From CAWCWK01 sp963842125 (GTDB lineage Bacteria > Pseudomonadota > Alphaproteobacteria > Rhizobiales > CAWCWK01), in contig CAWJFE010000005.1 in NCBI GenBank assembly GCA_963842125.1, positions 1,302,001-1,366,000 of the forward strand: 64,000 nt of DNA, in the 5' to 3' direction. Below are positions 27,801 through 40,011 of this stretch, in pieces. Positions within the stretch are counted from its first letter, which is position 1. Each line of letters begins with the position of its first letter. The position numbers and the translations under genes are program-made. The notes beneath the pieces were generated by a model. It did not search any database and was not told the DNA's origin. It saw only the letters and a list, made by a program, of their open reading frames with translations.

Positions 27801-28141
27801 CAGGGATGCTGGTCCGACGTGTGGTTGATGACGAGTTCGGTGATGACCCGCAGGCCACGCTCGTGCGCCGCCTCTACGAACGCCTTGAAGTCCGCCATCT
27901 CTCCGTAGTTGGAGTTGATGGCCGTGTATTCTTGGATATCGTAGCCGTCGTCGCGCAGGGGCGAAGGGTAGAACGGCAGGATCCAGACGGCCGTGACGCC
28001 AAGGTCGCGGATGTAGTCGAGCTTTGCCGTCAGGCCACGAAAATCGCCGTAGCCGTCGTCGTTCGCGTCGAAGAACGACTTGATATGCACCTCATAGATA
28101 ATCGCATCGCGATACCAATCCGTTTGCGAGCGATCGATCAT
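24887..28141 (-). CDS. treS: Trehalose synthase-maltokinase fusion (TreS-Mak)
   Basis: Bifunctional protein of 1084 residues. The N-terminal TreS domain (about 1-545, GH13) interconverts trehalose and maltose; its residues are Asp in DGLRLDAIPYL near 202, Glu in LLAEANMWP near 245 and Asp in LRNHDELT near 313. The C-terminal maltokinase domain (about 560-1084) phosphorylates maltose to maltose-1-phosphate; it begins RRQRWYGAKSGG and has kinase motifs VHGDYHLGQ near 930 and LLDFEGEP near 949. The fusion is well known in the GlgE pathway. Its ATG shares one base with the glgE stop and its TGA overlaps the glgB ATG, so coupling is tight on both sides. Confidence 0.95.
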   Translation of the reverse strand: MIDRSQTDWYRDAIIYEVHIKSFFDANDDGYGDFRGLTAKLDYIRDLGVTAVWILPFYPSPLRDDGYDIQEYTAINSNYGEMADFKAFVEAAHERGLRVITELVINHTSDQHPWFQAARSAPAGSPERDYYVWSDTDDKFDQTRIIFTDTEPSNWTWDPVANAFFWHRFFSHQPDLNFDNPKVMEAVLDVMRFWLDMGVDGLRLDAIPYLVEREGTNCENLPETHDKVKQIRATLDAEYPDRMLLAEANMWPEDTATYFGDDENGRECHMAYHFPLMPRMYMAVAREDRHPITDIMRQTPEIPEGAQWSIFLRNHDELTLEMVTDDERDYLWRFYAADKRARINVGIRRRLSPLLEGDRRKIELLHSLLFTMPGTPCLYYGDEIGMGDNIYLGDRDGVRTPMQWSPDRNGGFSRADPNRLYLPAIQDPIYGFDAVNVEQQQRTPSSLLNWVKRHIGVRNRHSVFGRGELRFLYPGNRKVLAYIREDENEAILCVANLSRSPQAVELDLAEFEGRVPVELVGDSAFPPVGELPYLLTLPAYGFYWFHLSQEAAMPDWHEALPPPAPALSTLVAQHGLKSVVDGRERAAFESQVLPDFVRRQRWYGAKSGGRPRTRLSETTVLQCGETEVVLARVFTRGGGSESDYFVPLAGDWKNDVLDAFVLANIRKMATVGHLVDATEMPDFATDIVRRMRAEDSVPFGSGQLRFTKSSTLDGIEAADAMEVRRVAAEQSNTSVLMDDTFVLKFYRRLENGLHPEIEMGRYLTENGYANTPTLYGTMEQVADDGTVTALATLQAFVRNQGDGWRYTIDAVKRELDLPDAADVPLATYDVYAEAIGRRTGELHALLAAPTEDEAFGPVEATQDDVAEIVSGMRSQAETSLDLLAKVRGNLDEESGALADRVLAQRDDIAARFDAVSAFDTLLLTRVHGDYHLGQILIVQDDVHLLDFEGEPAKSGDERRAKRSPYKDVAGMLRSFDYAAATILSDMTTARPDEADWLKTALSEWQSRASAKFLSAYKAAIEGSRVASSADREKVTIDAFVLEKALYEIAYEAENRPDWIGIPLQGVLDILSGPAKSADAGEDHP

Positions 28142-31100
28142 TACACTGTACCTCCGCCCGGAGCCGTGAGGCGCCAGACCATGACGGGATTCTGGTTCGG
28201 GTCGAGCCTGATGTGATGCGTCTTGCCGGTCAACGTGAACTCGGTGCCCGTCAACAGATCGACCGCTTCGACGCTCTCGTGGTCGCCGAGCCCGAAAAGC
28301 CAGAGCGGCACCTCATAGCTGGCGTCCTGCGGGCTGTGTGGGTCGAGATTGACGAGCGCAAATACGGTGTTCGCCTTGTCCGCCGTCTGCTTGACGAAAG
28401 CCAGGATATTGTCGTTCCAGGCGTTGAGGAACTGGATGTTCCGCCAATCCCAAAGCGCTGGATTATCCCGCCGAGCGGCGTTCAGCGAACGGATGTGATC
28501 CTTGATGTTCTGCGGCTTGTCATAGTTCCAGACGCGCAGTTCGTACTTCTCGCTGTCGAGATATTCTTCGCGGCCCGGTAGCGGGGTCGCCTCGCAAAGC
28601 TCGAAGCCGTTGTAGATGCCGTAGTTCGAGGACAGGAGCGCTGCCAGCGTCGCGCGAACCATATGCGCCGCGCGTCCTCCGGTCTGTAGATAGGGCGGGT
28701 TGATGTCGGGCGTATTCGGCCAGAAGTTCGGGCGGTAATACTCGGCCATCTCCGAATGCGCCAATTCCTCGACGTATTCGATGATCTCCGCCTTGTCATT
28801 GCGCCATGTGAAGTAGGTGTAGCTTTGCTGAAAGCCGACCTTGGCGAGGTTCCGCATCATCTTCGGCCGCGTGAACGCCTCGGCAAGGAAGATCGCATCG
28901 GGGTATTCGGCGTTTACCGTCGCGATGACCCAGCGCCAGAAAGGGAGGGGCTTGGTGTGCGGGTTGTCGACACGGAAGATGCGCACGCCCCGCTTCGCCC
29001 AGAAGAGGAAGACGTCGCGCAGTTCCTTCCAGAGCGTCTCACCGCCCTTGTCGAAGTCGACGTTGACGATGTCCTCGTACTTCTTCGGCGGGTTCTCGGC
29101 ATACTTGATGGTGCCGTCGGGGCGCCAGTCGAACCATTCGGGGTGCTGCTTGATCCACGGGTGGTCGGGCGCCGCCTGAACGGCGATGTCCATCGCGATC
29201 TCAAGGCCATGCTTGGCCGCCGCGGCGACGAGATGGTCGAAGTCGTCGAGCGTGCCGAGCTTCGGTTCCACGTCGAAATGCCCGCCATCCTTCGACCCGA
29301 TACCATAGACGGAGCCGACGTCGCCCGGCTGCGCCTTCAGACTGTTGTTCTTGCCTTTGCGGTTGACCGCTCCGATCGGGTGGATGGGCGGGAAGTAGAG
29401 GACGTCGAACCCGAGATCGCGCACGTAGGGCAGCAAGGTCTCGACGTCCTTGAACGTGCCGTGACGGTGTCCGTCCGTGCCGGCGGAGCGCGGGAAGAGT
29501 TCGTACCAGGCAGAGAAACGCGCGGCCAGACGGTCGGCGGAGACGGTGAGTTTACGGGTCTTCGTGACGTTCTGACGCTCTACGTTGCGCCGTATCAGCG
29601 GCCGGTTCTCCTCGGCGAGGAGGATGTCCAGGGCTACTTCGGCATCGCCCTTCGCAACCCGGTCGGAGAGGTCTTGAAGGCGGATGGCGTCGTCGCGCAC
29701 GGCGCGTGTCGTCGCCTCATCGAGCAGCATTCGCCCTTCGAGAAGCTCGGAGCTCAGCTCTTGGCCAGCCGCGCGCTTCTTGAAGACCTCGTTGTGCCAA
29801 CTGTCGAACCGATCGCGCCACGCTTCGATGCGATAAGTGTGTCGGCCGATCCGGTCGATCGGCATCCGCCCTTCCCAGCGGTCGTTGTCGACGACCCGCA
29901 TGGGTGCGCGTGCCCACCCCTCGGTCCCTTCAGCGCGCATCAACAACTCGGCGGCGATCTTGTCGTGTCCGTCGCTGAATATGTCGGCCTCGACCTGTAG
30001 CGTCTCGCCGACGGTGCGCTTGATCGGATGGGCGCCGCAGTCAAGTTCGGGCGTGATACGCTCGACCACCACGCGGTTCGACATATCGATGGCAGGGGGC
30101 ATGGGGTCGGTTCTCTCGGGGGCGAAGACTTCGATGACGCGTGCGTCGTAGGCCGTGATGGGCTGCGAGTTCGCGTGGAGATTGAGTGGCGTGGCCTGCG
30201 GAGTCACATCGCGCATCGCGTTGGTGATGCCGCCGAGGCTCGAGACGACGCCTGCCGGTCCGAGGTCGCGGTCCTCGGGCCCATCGTTGGCGACGACGAG
30301 AATGCCCGACCGAGCAGCCAGGGTCGTGCCGCCAGTATGGCGCGAGAGGGCGGTAACGGGCGCGTCCGGGGCGCTGAGCCGCCGCAATTCACCGTCGGAG
30401 ATCATTCCGCCATCGCGCTTGATGGCGTTGAGCGCAGCGATGACGTCGCTGATATCGGTGCCCGTTTCCTGCCAGTCGTCGGGCGTCGTCGCCACGACGT
30501 CGAGCGCGTTCGTAAAGCCGAACTCGTAACCGACCGGCATCATGACGGCGCCGGAGACCTGGCTCGCCATCGCATAGCGCATCCGCGCACGGTGCATTGC
30601 CGTGCCGGCGTCGGCGCTTTCGCTCGCAAGCCGGTCCGTGTCATGGCTTTCGGGGAAGGCGAGGGTGGTGGTGCTGCCGCCGAACGCACGCTGCTGCTCG
30701 AGGAACCAGCGGTCGCGCCCGTTCCACCAGCAAAAGCTGTTGGTGGTGATATCGAAGACCCGCGATATCGCGACCGCCTCCGACGGCGGGCAGCCTAGGG
30801 CTTCGGCCAGGAAGACGACGTTCGGATCGCGTTCGCGCGCCTTATCGATAAGCGTCGTCCAGGCCTCGAGCGGTACTCGCTCCGCTGCATCGGCGCGAAA
30901 GCCGGTCGCGCCGAGCGACTGGTAGTGCGCGATGACCTTGTCCCAGTAGTCGATCAGAGCAGGGCGCGCTCCGGCCTCCGACCATGCGAGCGTCGCCAGA
31001 TCACCCCACCGGGTCACGGCGCCGGTTTGAGGATCGGTCGCGGTCGGACTTAGAAGGTCGCCATTCGCCTCCCGCAGATAAAGCCGCGGCTCGACGTCGA

Positions 31101-31500
31101 CGAGGCTCGCATCGCGAGACGTGTGCGCAATCGCGATATCGGCCATCACGCGCAGGCCGGCTTTCGCGCAGGCCTTGAAGAAGCCGCTGATCAGCGCGTC
31201 GTCCTCAACCTTCTCGGCGTCCGAATAGTGCGGATGGAAGCGGGGATCGAGCGAGTATGGGTCCTTCGTTGCGTAGAGGCTGCCGGAGAAGCCGCTCGTC
31301 GCGACGGGGTTGAGATAGATCCAATCGAAGTTCATCGCCGCGATGCGCGGCAGCTCCCGCGCCCAGTTGTCGATCGACCCGATGAGGAGGGGGAAGAGAT
31401 TGTAGATCCTTGGCGGCGACGTCAGCCGAGTTGCGCTGGAAGCCGCTCCTCGTTTGGGCGGTTTGGCTGGCGCAGCGCGCGTTGATCTGGCTGACGTCAT
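28141..31500 (-). CDS. glgE: Maltose-1-phosphate maltosyltransferase GlgE with an extra N-terminal GH13 domain
   Basis: GlgE extends alpha-1,4-glucan with maltosyl units from maltose-1-phosphate. The C-terminal part (about 450-1119) is a complete GlgE: an N domain with ELDCGAHPIKRTVGE, FSAWYELFPRS, nucleophile Asp in FRVDNPHTKP near 844, Glu in FLAEAFTRP near 873 and Asp in FWPNTPDI near 930. The first 430 residues form a second amylase-type domain (PPRIYNLFPLLIGSIDNW) with its own GH13 triad: GFRADAAERVP near 200, FLAEALG near 232 and ESHDTDR near 286. GlgE alone is usually about 660-700 residues, so this is a double-barrel form. The start overlaps the malQ-treY stop by 4 bases. Confidence 0.92.
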   Translation of the reverse strand: MTSARSTRAAPAKPPKRGAASSATRLTSPPRIYNLFPLLIGSIDNWARELPRIAAMNFDWIYLNPVATSGFSGSLYATKDPYSLDPRFHPHYSDAEKVEDDALISGFFKACAKAGLRVMADIAIAHTSRDASLVDVEPRLYLREANGDLLSPTATDPQTGAVTRWGDLATLAWSEAGARPALIDYWDKVIAHYQSLGATGFRADAAERVPLEAWTTLIDKARERDPNVVFLAEALGCPPSEAVAISRVFDITTNSFCWWNGRDRWFLEQQRAFGGSTTTLAFPESHDTDRLASESADAGTAMHRARMRYAMASQVSGAVMMPVGYEFGFTNALDVVATTPDDWQETGTDISDVIAALNAIKRDGGMISDGELRRLSAPDAPVTALSRHTGGTTLAARSGILVVANDGPEDRDLGPAGVVSSLGGITNAMRDVTPQATPLNLHANSQPITAYDARVIEVFAPERTDPMPPAIDMSNRVVVERITPELDCGAHPIKRTVGETLQVEADIFSDGHDKIAAELLMRAEGTEGWARAPMRVVDNDRWEGRMPIDRIGRHTYRIEAWRDRFDSWHNEVFKKRAAGQELSSELLEGRMLLDEATTRAVRDDAIRLQDLSDRVAKGDAEVALDILLAEENRPLIRRNVERQNVTKTRKLTVSADRLAARFSAWYELFPRSAGTDGHRHGTFKDVETLLPYVRDLGFDVLYFPPIHPIGAVNRKGKNNSLKAQPGDVGSVYGIGSKDGGHFDVEPKLGTLDDFDHLVAAAAKHGLEIAMDIAVQAAPDHPWIKQHPEWFDWRPDGTIKYAENPPKKYEDIVNVDFDKGGETLWKELRDVFLFWAKRGVRIFRVDNPHTKPLPFWRWVIATVNAEYPDAIFLAEAFTRPKMMRNLAKVGFQQSYTYFTWRNDKAEIIEYVEELAHSEMAEYYRPNFWPNTPDINPPYLQTGGRAAHMVRATLAALLSSNYGIYNGFELCEATPLPGREEYLDSEKYELRVWNYDKPQNIKDHIRSLNAARRDNPALWDWRNIQFLNAWNDNILAFVKQTADKANTVFALVNLDPHSPQDASYEVPLWLFGLGDHESVEAVDLLTGTEFTLTGKTHHIRLDPNQNPVMVWRLTAPGGGTV

Positions 31501-34500
31501 TGCTCGTGCGTCTCCCGCCTTGCCCGTGTCTCGACGAACCGTTCAAATGCCGCATGGGCGTGCGAATTCAACCCTATCACCGCTGTCGAAATCTCTACCG
31601 ATCCGAGGGGTCCTCCTACGGGGGGCGTGAATCCATCGGCGAGCACAGGACTCGTCTCGGAATCGAGGGACACCCGAACCTCGCATGCCAATGCCCCGAA
31701 CCGACGTCGGAATGCGACGCAGTTCTCCGCTTCGACCGCCTCGTAAGTTCCGGCAGAGAGAAGCGGATGAAGCGCGTTCCTCAGCGCGAGCAACGCTTTG
31801 GTCAGCGCTGCTTTGTCCTCGCCGGTTCCGCTCGTCGCCGCCCGCACTGTGTCGTAGTCCACCGGGCGTCGGTTGTCGGGATCGACAAGCGAATGATCCG
31901 GCCGTTCCGTGCCCTGGTAGGTGTCGGGAACGCCGGGAAGCGCGTGTTTCAGAACCACCTGGGCGAGCGAGATATGCGTCGCGGTCGGCGCTATGCGGCG
32001 GACGACGTTGGCGATGATCCGCCCGCTCTCGCTATCCGGGGCGCCCAACTCCGCCATCAGAGCATGAGCCGCGTCTTCATAGGCCGCGTTCGGCTCCGTC
32101 CACGTGCTATGCCGCTTGGCCTCACGAACGGCCTTCTCCGCGTAGCCCTGCAAACGCGCGATCTGGTCGGGCTCGTCCGACCAGGCGCCGAGAACGGCCT
32201 GATAGAAGATCCGTCGATCGGTTTCGTCGACCTCGCTGTCGGCGTGGCGCGTATCGAGTTCCTGGGCGGCGGTCATCCATAGCCCCGGGTGGTGGGTCAA
32301 CGCGGAGATTCTCGCGCGCGCGTCCTCGCCGCGTTTCGTGTCATGCGTTGCGGTCGCGATCATTCCAGTCGGCCAGTCCCGCGCCTGTGCCATGGCCCAG
32401 CGGTGCAGATGCGCGGCGTCGTGTCCGAAAGTCTGGGGTGCGCCACCGACCTCGTTGAGCGAGATGAGACGTGGGTCGCGGTAGAAGAGCGTGTCCTCCA
32501 GACCCTTGGCCATCACCGGTCCGCCAAGCTGCTGGAAGCGCTGCGTGATGTCGTCGTCGTCAGCCTCGATAGCATGCCTCACGAAGGCGAGAACGTCCGC
32601 GATCGCACCGCGGGTCTCCACCTCCGCGCCCGCGAACGCCACGTCGAGGACGGCGTCGTCCGTCGCGGTGACGCTACCCGCGATGTAGGTTCTGTAGACC
32701 GGCATCGCGACGAGGAGTTCGCGCACGGCGATCTCGATCCGCCCACGCGTCAGGTCGCGTGTAGCGAGGCGTTTGCGGGCGCGCCTCTGCAACGCATTGG
32801 CGAGCGCTGCGACCTCGCCCCGGAAGCTGGCATCCAGTATCTGCCGCTTGGCCGCCTTTAGACGGTCCTCGAACGATCGGTCCGTCGGATCCAACGCGTC
32901 GAACGTTTCAAGCGCCGAGCGATCGACGAAAAGGCCGTTGATGATGTTCAGCCCGTCATAGCCGGACGTACCGTCGACCGGCCAGTCCGAGCGCAGCGCC
33001 TCATCGTGCTCGAGGATCTTCTCGACGACGATGTAGGCGTCCGGCCCCATCCGCCGCCGAAGCGTCTTCAGGTAACCGGTAGGGTCGGCGAGTCCGTCGA
33101 CATGGTCGATCCGTACGCCGTCGATCAGGCCCTCCGCATGGAGCCGGAAGACCTCCCGGTGAGCCCATTCGAAGACGGTCTCATCCTCGACCCGGAGCCC
33201 GGCAAGCGTCGTGATGTCGAAGAAACGACGGTAGTTCAAGCTATCGACGCCCGCGCGCCAGTGGACGAGGCGATAGTGCTGTCGCTCCAGAAGCCTGTGC
33301 AACGCGCCATGCTGGCCGATCTTGAACGTCGCCGATATGGCACGGGCCGCTGTCTCCAGATCTGAGCGGTCCAGCCGTAGATCGCGCAGCGACGGCATAG
33401 CTTCCGGTTCTGACACGGCAAACCGGCCGGCGTCTTCCAGCTCCACGCCGGCGAACTGGAGAATGTCGGGATACGTCTTCGGACAGACCGGGTAGCGTGC
33501 GCCGGCGACCGTCACCACGAACGCGTCGGCGTCATCGTCGAGAGCGATCGCAAGGTCCCCGGCCTCCAGCATCGCTCCATAGCTCTCCCCGAGAACCGGC
33601 ATCGTGACCTTGTTCTGCATCGGACCGTAGGGCGCCCAAACGATGTCGAACGTCGCGGCGTATGGCGAGGCCCGACCCCAGGTGAGAACGGAATGCCAAT
33701 AGGGGTTCGCATCGCTCGCGATGCCGAGATGGTTCGGCACGATGTCGATGATGATACCGAGGCCGGCCTCCCGAGCTGTGTGGGCAAGTTGCGCGAAACC
33801 CTCCGCGCCGCCCAACACGTCGCTGACGCGGGTCGGATCGACGCCGTCATACCCATGCGTACTGCCGGGCTCCGCTTCGAAGATCGGCGAAGCATAGATG
33901 TGACTGACGCCGAGGTCCGCAAGGTAGGGAACGATGGCGACGGCGTCCGCGAATGTGAAACCTTCATGAAACTGAAGGCGGTACGTGGACCGAACCGGCG
34001 ACACGGCCTGCCCATCGCGCCCGGCGGCTCGCATCGTATCGCCGACTTTGTCGATAAGCGGCTGCATGTCTTCGAGCGTCATGCCCAGGCGGCGCTGCCA
34101 GTTGGGATGCTCGTCCATCGTGCCGGGCAGGTTCGCCTGCTCGATCTCGCCGATCACGTCCTCAAGCTGCACACCGACGAGCATCGAGCCGGCCGAAGCG
34201 ACATGCGCGACGATCTCGTCCGCCGGGACGGTTTCGGTCGGCGCGAGGCTGAGGGCGTTCCGCAGCGCCTCGCGATCGGCCGCGCGTTCGTCACGGGCGA
34301 CCTCTGCCTGCGCCTCGCTCGTCTGCCCGGTTCGCGCGCGCCATTCGATGTCGTTTCCGGCCCACCAACCTTCGAGGGTCGGCAGGTCGTGGGTCGAGAT
34401 CGACGCGAAGGACATCCGATCCCATTCGGCAGGATCGGTGAAGGCGGCCCCGTCGCGCTCGAAATAGAAGACCTTATACGTAAGGAGGCCCGCGTCGCTG

Positions 34501-35890
34501 ATCGCATCGCGAAATCCGTCGGGCGCCGTTCCCAGATCTTCAGCGACGACGACGCAGCGATGCCGATAGCTCTCGATCTTCAGTACGGCGAGCAGCAGGT
34601 CGAAGGGGTAGGCTATGTAGGTGCCGTCACGGTTCTCGAACCCGTGCGGTACGACGAAGAGGCGCTCCAGCTGAAACGCATGGTCGATGCGCAGGAGACC
34701 GGAGCCCCGCATGTTCGATCCGATCAACTGCCGGAAGTGGTTGAGTCCGGCCCCGGTATGAAGCGCGGCCGGCTTTAGCGGAGGGAGGCCCCAGTTCTGG
34801 CCGTTTGGCGAGAAGCCGTCCGGCGGAGCGCCCACGTCGAGGGTCGCGGCGAAGAGGGATTGCTGACCCCAATATTCCGACCCCGCGCGATCGGCACCGA
34901 CCGCGAGGTCTCGATAGAGACCGAACCCCGGCGCCGCCTTCGCTGCCGCCTCCAACTGCTTCGCGCAATGCCATTGCAGCCAGGCTGAATAGCGGACGGC
35001 GTCACTGTTGGTATCGGCGAAGGTCGCGACGGCGGGGGAGGCGGGGTCGTGAAACTCCGATGGCCACTCGCGCCAGGGCTTGTCGTCGTGATGTGCCGTC
35101 AGCGCCTCGAAGAGGGCGTGGCGTTCCAGCGCCTCGCCGTGATCTGCTCGCCAGGCATCGAATGCCGGATCGCAACCGAAGGACTGGTAGGCAGTCGTGA
35201 GTCCCGCAAGCTTCTGCTTCCACGCCTCGGGGTAATTGATGGTTGCAAGATCGCCCGTCGACTGGCTGGTCGGGGCGCCAGGCACCTGCGACAGGTCGAG
35301 ATAGACCGGGTTCAGGAAGAGGCGTGACGACGGGGAGTAGGGTGAACGCGCGTCCGGCCAGTGCGGGAAGAGAGTATGAAGCGGGTTGATACCTACGAAA
35401 CTGGCGCCGGCCTTTTCGGCGATGCGGCCAAGCTCCGTCAGATCACCGAGATCGCCGATCGCCGTCGGCTCGTTCCGACGAAGCCCGTAAAGCTGCGCCT
35501 GCAATCCCCAAGCCTTTCCGCGAGGCCACGGGGCGGGGCAGTAGGTCCTCGCCGGTATCGCCAGAACGGCGACGCCCGTCCCGTCGCGTTCGAGCCGATG
35601 GTAGCCGACGTCGAGCGGGGGGAGGACTGCGAGGCCGTGTTCGATGGCAACCGGCGTGGCGGACCCATCCTCGCCGATAAGCTCGCCGGACGGTGCGGAA
35701 CCTTCGACCGAAACATGGGATGATCGGTTCGCCGCAACGATGATGGGAGGCGTGCCTTCGGCTTCGACGCTGACAGCCGCTAGAATGGCCCGGAGCGCTT
35801 CTTCGCCAGGTGTATGCTCAACCCCATCGCCATCACGATAGCGCGTTGCGATGCCGGCCGACCGGCACGCTGTTTCGAGTTCCGTCGTGT

Positions 35891-35894
<4 letters not shown>
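31497..35894 (-). CDS. treY: Fused 4-alpha-glucanotransferase and maltooligosyltrehalose synthase (MalQ-TreY)
   Basis: A single chain of about 1465 residues. Residues 1 to about 625 are MalQ (GH77): LYGLRRNEPTAIGDLGDL, LLRIDHAFQLERLFVVP with the nucleophile Asp, VVAEDLGTAP with the Glu, and SISTHDLPTLEGWW. From about 629 (SPVRSTYRLQFHEGFTFADA) to the end it is TreY (GH13): DGVRIDHVDGLADP, YIVVEKILEHDE and TATHDTKRGEDARARI. No stop or gap lies between the halves. MalQ would reshuffle malto-oligosaccharides, and TreY would convert the reducing end into a trehalosyl unit for TreZ. The GTG at 35894 overlaps the treZ stop (GTGA); the open frame continues upstream to 36101, but that part is antisense-like to treZ and is rejected. 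Confidence 0.93.
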
Positions 35895-37665
<1,771 letters not shown>

Positions 37666-37666
<1 letters not shown>

Positions 37667-39744
37667 CAGCGCGTGCCTCGCAGCAGCACCGAGGATCGGC
37701 CGACGAGGTTCAACACGGCGCCGGCCGCAAGCGTGGCCGCACCGTCTTCGATGGTTCCGCGCGGATGCCGTGTGTCGAGCAGCGGCGTGAAGCGCAGACC
37801 GCCCAGTTCAGGCATGGCGAAGTCGATCGGGTCGGGGCCCGCATGGAGGAGGATGAGGAAGCGGTCGGCCGTCGGATCGGCGGCGCCGAACTCCATGCCG
37901 ATCGTCCGCAACTCGGGCGCGTGCCAGTCGTCGACCTCCATCTGCCGGCCCGACGGGTGAAGCCAATGGACGTCGAGAAGCCCGGTGGAGGGGTCGAGCG
38001 CACCATCGAAGAAGGAGCGGCGGAACCAGGCCAGTTCCTGCGAGCGGATCGCGGTGAGCGCGGTCACGAACGCCTCGAGGTCTTCGTCGCGGGACTGCCA
38101 GTCGTACCAGCTGATCTCGTTGTCCTGGCAATAGGCGTTGTTGTTGCCGCCCTGCGTGCGCCCCATCTCGTCGCCGCCTAGCATCATCGGAACGCCCTGC
38201 GCGAGGAGGAGCGTCAGCAGCATGTTCCGCTTCTGTCGGTCGCGAAGATCCTTGATTGCGGGATCGTCGGTCGGGCCCTCCGCGCCGTGGTTCCACGTCA
38301 CGTTATGGCTGTGACCGTCCGCGTTGTTCTCACCGTTCGCTTCGTTGTGCGTTTCGTTGTAGGAAACGGCGTCGTGCAGCGTAAAGCCGTCATGCGCGGT
38401 GATGAAGTTGACGCTGGCCCAGATCTTGCGGCCCGAGGGACGGTAGGTTTCCGACGATCCGGCTAGACATGACGCGACCTCCGGCAGATGCCCGAGATCG
38501 CCTTTCCAGAAGCCGCGCAGCGTATCGCGAAATTTGTCGTTCCACTCCGACCAGCCTGTCGGGAAGCCGCCGACCTGATAGCCGCCGGGCCCAAGATCCC
38601 AAGGCTCCGCGATCATCTTGGTGCTGGCGAGCACTGGGTCCTGCCTCACGGCGTCGAGGAAGCCGGCCCGGTCGGAAAAGTCGAACGGGTCTCGCGCCAT
38701 CTCGGAGGCGAGGTCGAAGCGGAAGCCGTCGATACGGAAATATTCGACCCAGTAGCGAAGGCTGTCCATCACCATTTGCGTCACGCGCGGATGGCTCAAG
38801 TCGACGCTGTTGCCGGTGCCGGTCGTGTCGAAATAGTGCCGGGGGCTTTCGGGCGAGAGCTTGTAGTAGCTCGCGTTGTCGATGCCGCGGAAGGAGAGGG
38901 TCGGGCCGAGATGGTTGCCCTCGGCCGTATGGTTGTAGACCACGTCGAGGATCACTTCGATGCCGGCCTCGTGCAGCGTGGCGACTGTCGCCTGCACCTC
39001 GTCCAGCATGCCGCTCTCGAGGTAGCGGGCCATCGGGGTGAAGAAATTGAGGGTGGAGTAGCCCCAGTAGTTGGTCAGCTTCTTCTCGACGAGGAAGCGA
39101 TCGTCCACGAAGGTGTGAACGGGAAGAAGCTCGACGGCCGTCACGCCGAGCGCAACGAAATGGTCGATAACGGCCGGGTTCGCGAGGCCGGCGAACGTGC
39201 CGCGCTGGGCGCCCGGGACGTCGGGGTGCTGCGCCGTCAGCCCCTTAACGTGCGTCTCATAGACGATGAGTTCGCGCCAATCGCGCTGCGGCCGGTCGTC
39301 CGGAAACTTGTTGTGCCCGTCGGTGACGACGCATTTCGGCATCATGCGGGCGCTGTCCCGGCGGTCGAAGCTCAAATCCTCGCGGCGCGAGCCGATCCGG
39401 TACCCGTGCAGGGCGTCGTGCTGGATCAGCTTTCCGTGCAGGCGCTTCGCATAAGGGTCGATCAGCAGCTTGTGGTGATTGAACCGATGTCCGTTGTTCG
39501 GATCGTACGGACCGTAGACGCGATAACCGTAGAGCTGTTCGGGACGGCAGCCGGGAATGTAGCCGTGCCAGACATTGTCCGTATGGTTTGGGAGCAGGAT
39601 GCGCGCGGTCTCGCGTCGTCCGCTCGCGTCGAAGAGGCAGAGCTCGACCTTGTCCGCGTTTGCAGAGAAGAGAGCGAAATTGACGCCCCTCCCGTCCCAG
39701 GTCGCACCGAGAGGGTAGGGAACGCCATCGTCTACGCGGGCCAT
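37666..39744 (-). CDS. glgX: Glycogen debranching enzyme (GlgX/TreX type)
   Basis: Hydrolyses alpha-1,6 branches of glycogen, releasing malto-oligosaccharides. The protein has 692 residues. An N-terminal CBM48 domain (YPLGATWDGRGVNFALFS) is followed by the GH13 barrel, with VYNHTAEGNHLGPTLSFRG, nucleophile Asp in FRFDLASEMARD near 344, Glu in MIAEPWDLGPGGYQ near 375 and Asp in TAHDGFTLHD near 449. It is the first gene of the operon. The ATG at 39744 has only a poor ribosome binding site. An EcfG-type promoter lies 53 bases upstream, so the enzyme would be made under general stress. Confidence 0.95.
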
Positions 39745-39796
39745 GCAGGGTCGATCCGGATCATGTGTGAGAGGTCTTCGGAAGAAGCGGCTTTGA

Positions 39797-39821
39797 AACG
39801 AGTCAATCCGATGTCTGTTCC
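39797..39821 (-). promoter_or_regulatory. EcfG-type (general stress) promoter of the glycogen/trehalose operon
   Basis: On the minus strand GGAAC (39821-39817) and CGTT (39800-39797) are separated by exactly 16 bases. This is the consensus of the alphaproteobacterial general stress sigma factor EcfG. It is 53 bases from the glgX ATG in the only sizeable gap upstream of the operon and is correctly oriented. A perfect match somewhere in 64 kb could occur about once by chance by my rough estimate, but the position argues against that. Confidence 0.7.
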
Positions 39822-39915
39822 ATAGCGCCTACGTGGTTTTCACTCCACCGGCGAAAGGACACCGCGCGGCCTCGTAAAACGCTTGAGGAGAACGCTTCGA
39901 ACCGCGACGCGATGG

Positions 39916-40002
39916 CGGATGGGGTGGGATTCGAACCCACGAGACGGTCTCCCGCCTGCCGGTTTTCAAGACCGGTGCCTTCAACCGCTCGGCCACCCAT
40001 CC
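39916..40002 (-). tRNA. tRNA-Ser (anticodon UGA)
   Basis: Class II tRNA of 87 bases without an encoded CCA. The acceptor stem GGATGGG/CCCATCC is perfect and the discriminator is G. The D arm is TGGCCGAGCGGTTGAAGGC. The anticodon stem CCGGT/ACCGG encloses loop CTTGAAA, giving anticodon TGA for serine UCA codons. The long variable arm (CAGGCGGGAGACCGTCTC) is typical of tRNA-Ser, and the T loop is GGGTTCGAATCCC. It is on the same strand as, and upstream of, the glgX operon. No integrase or attachment-site duplication is seen beside it. Confidence 0.97.
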
Positions 40003-40011
40003 TCCGGCGTG

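Noticed and set aside
25313..28216. Open frame of 967 codons on the plus strand opposite treS-mak
   Set aside because: Low-complexity Arg/Val/Glu-rich translation without motifs; explained by codon bias of the true gene on the other strand.
39916..40002. tRNA-Ser as an integration site for a genomic island carrying the glycogen operon
   Set aside because: No integrase, no direct repeat of the tRNA 3' end, and no visible change in composition beside it.
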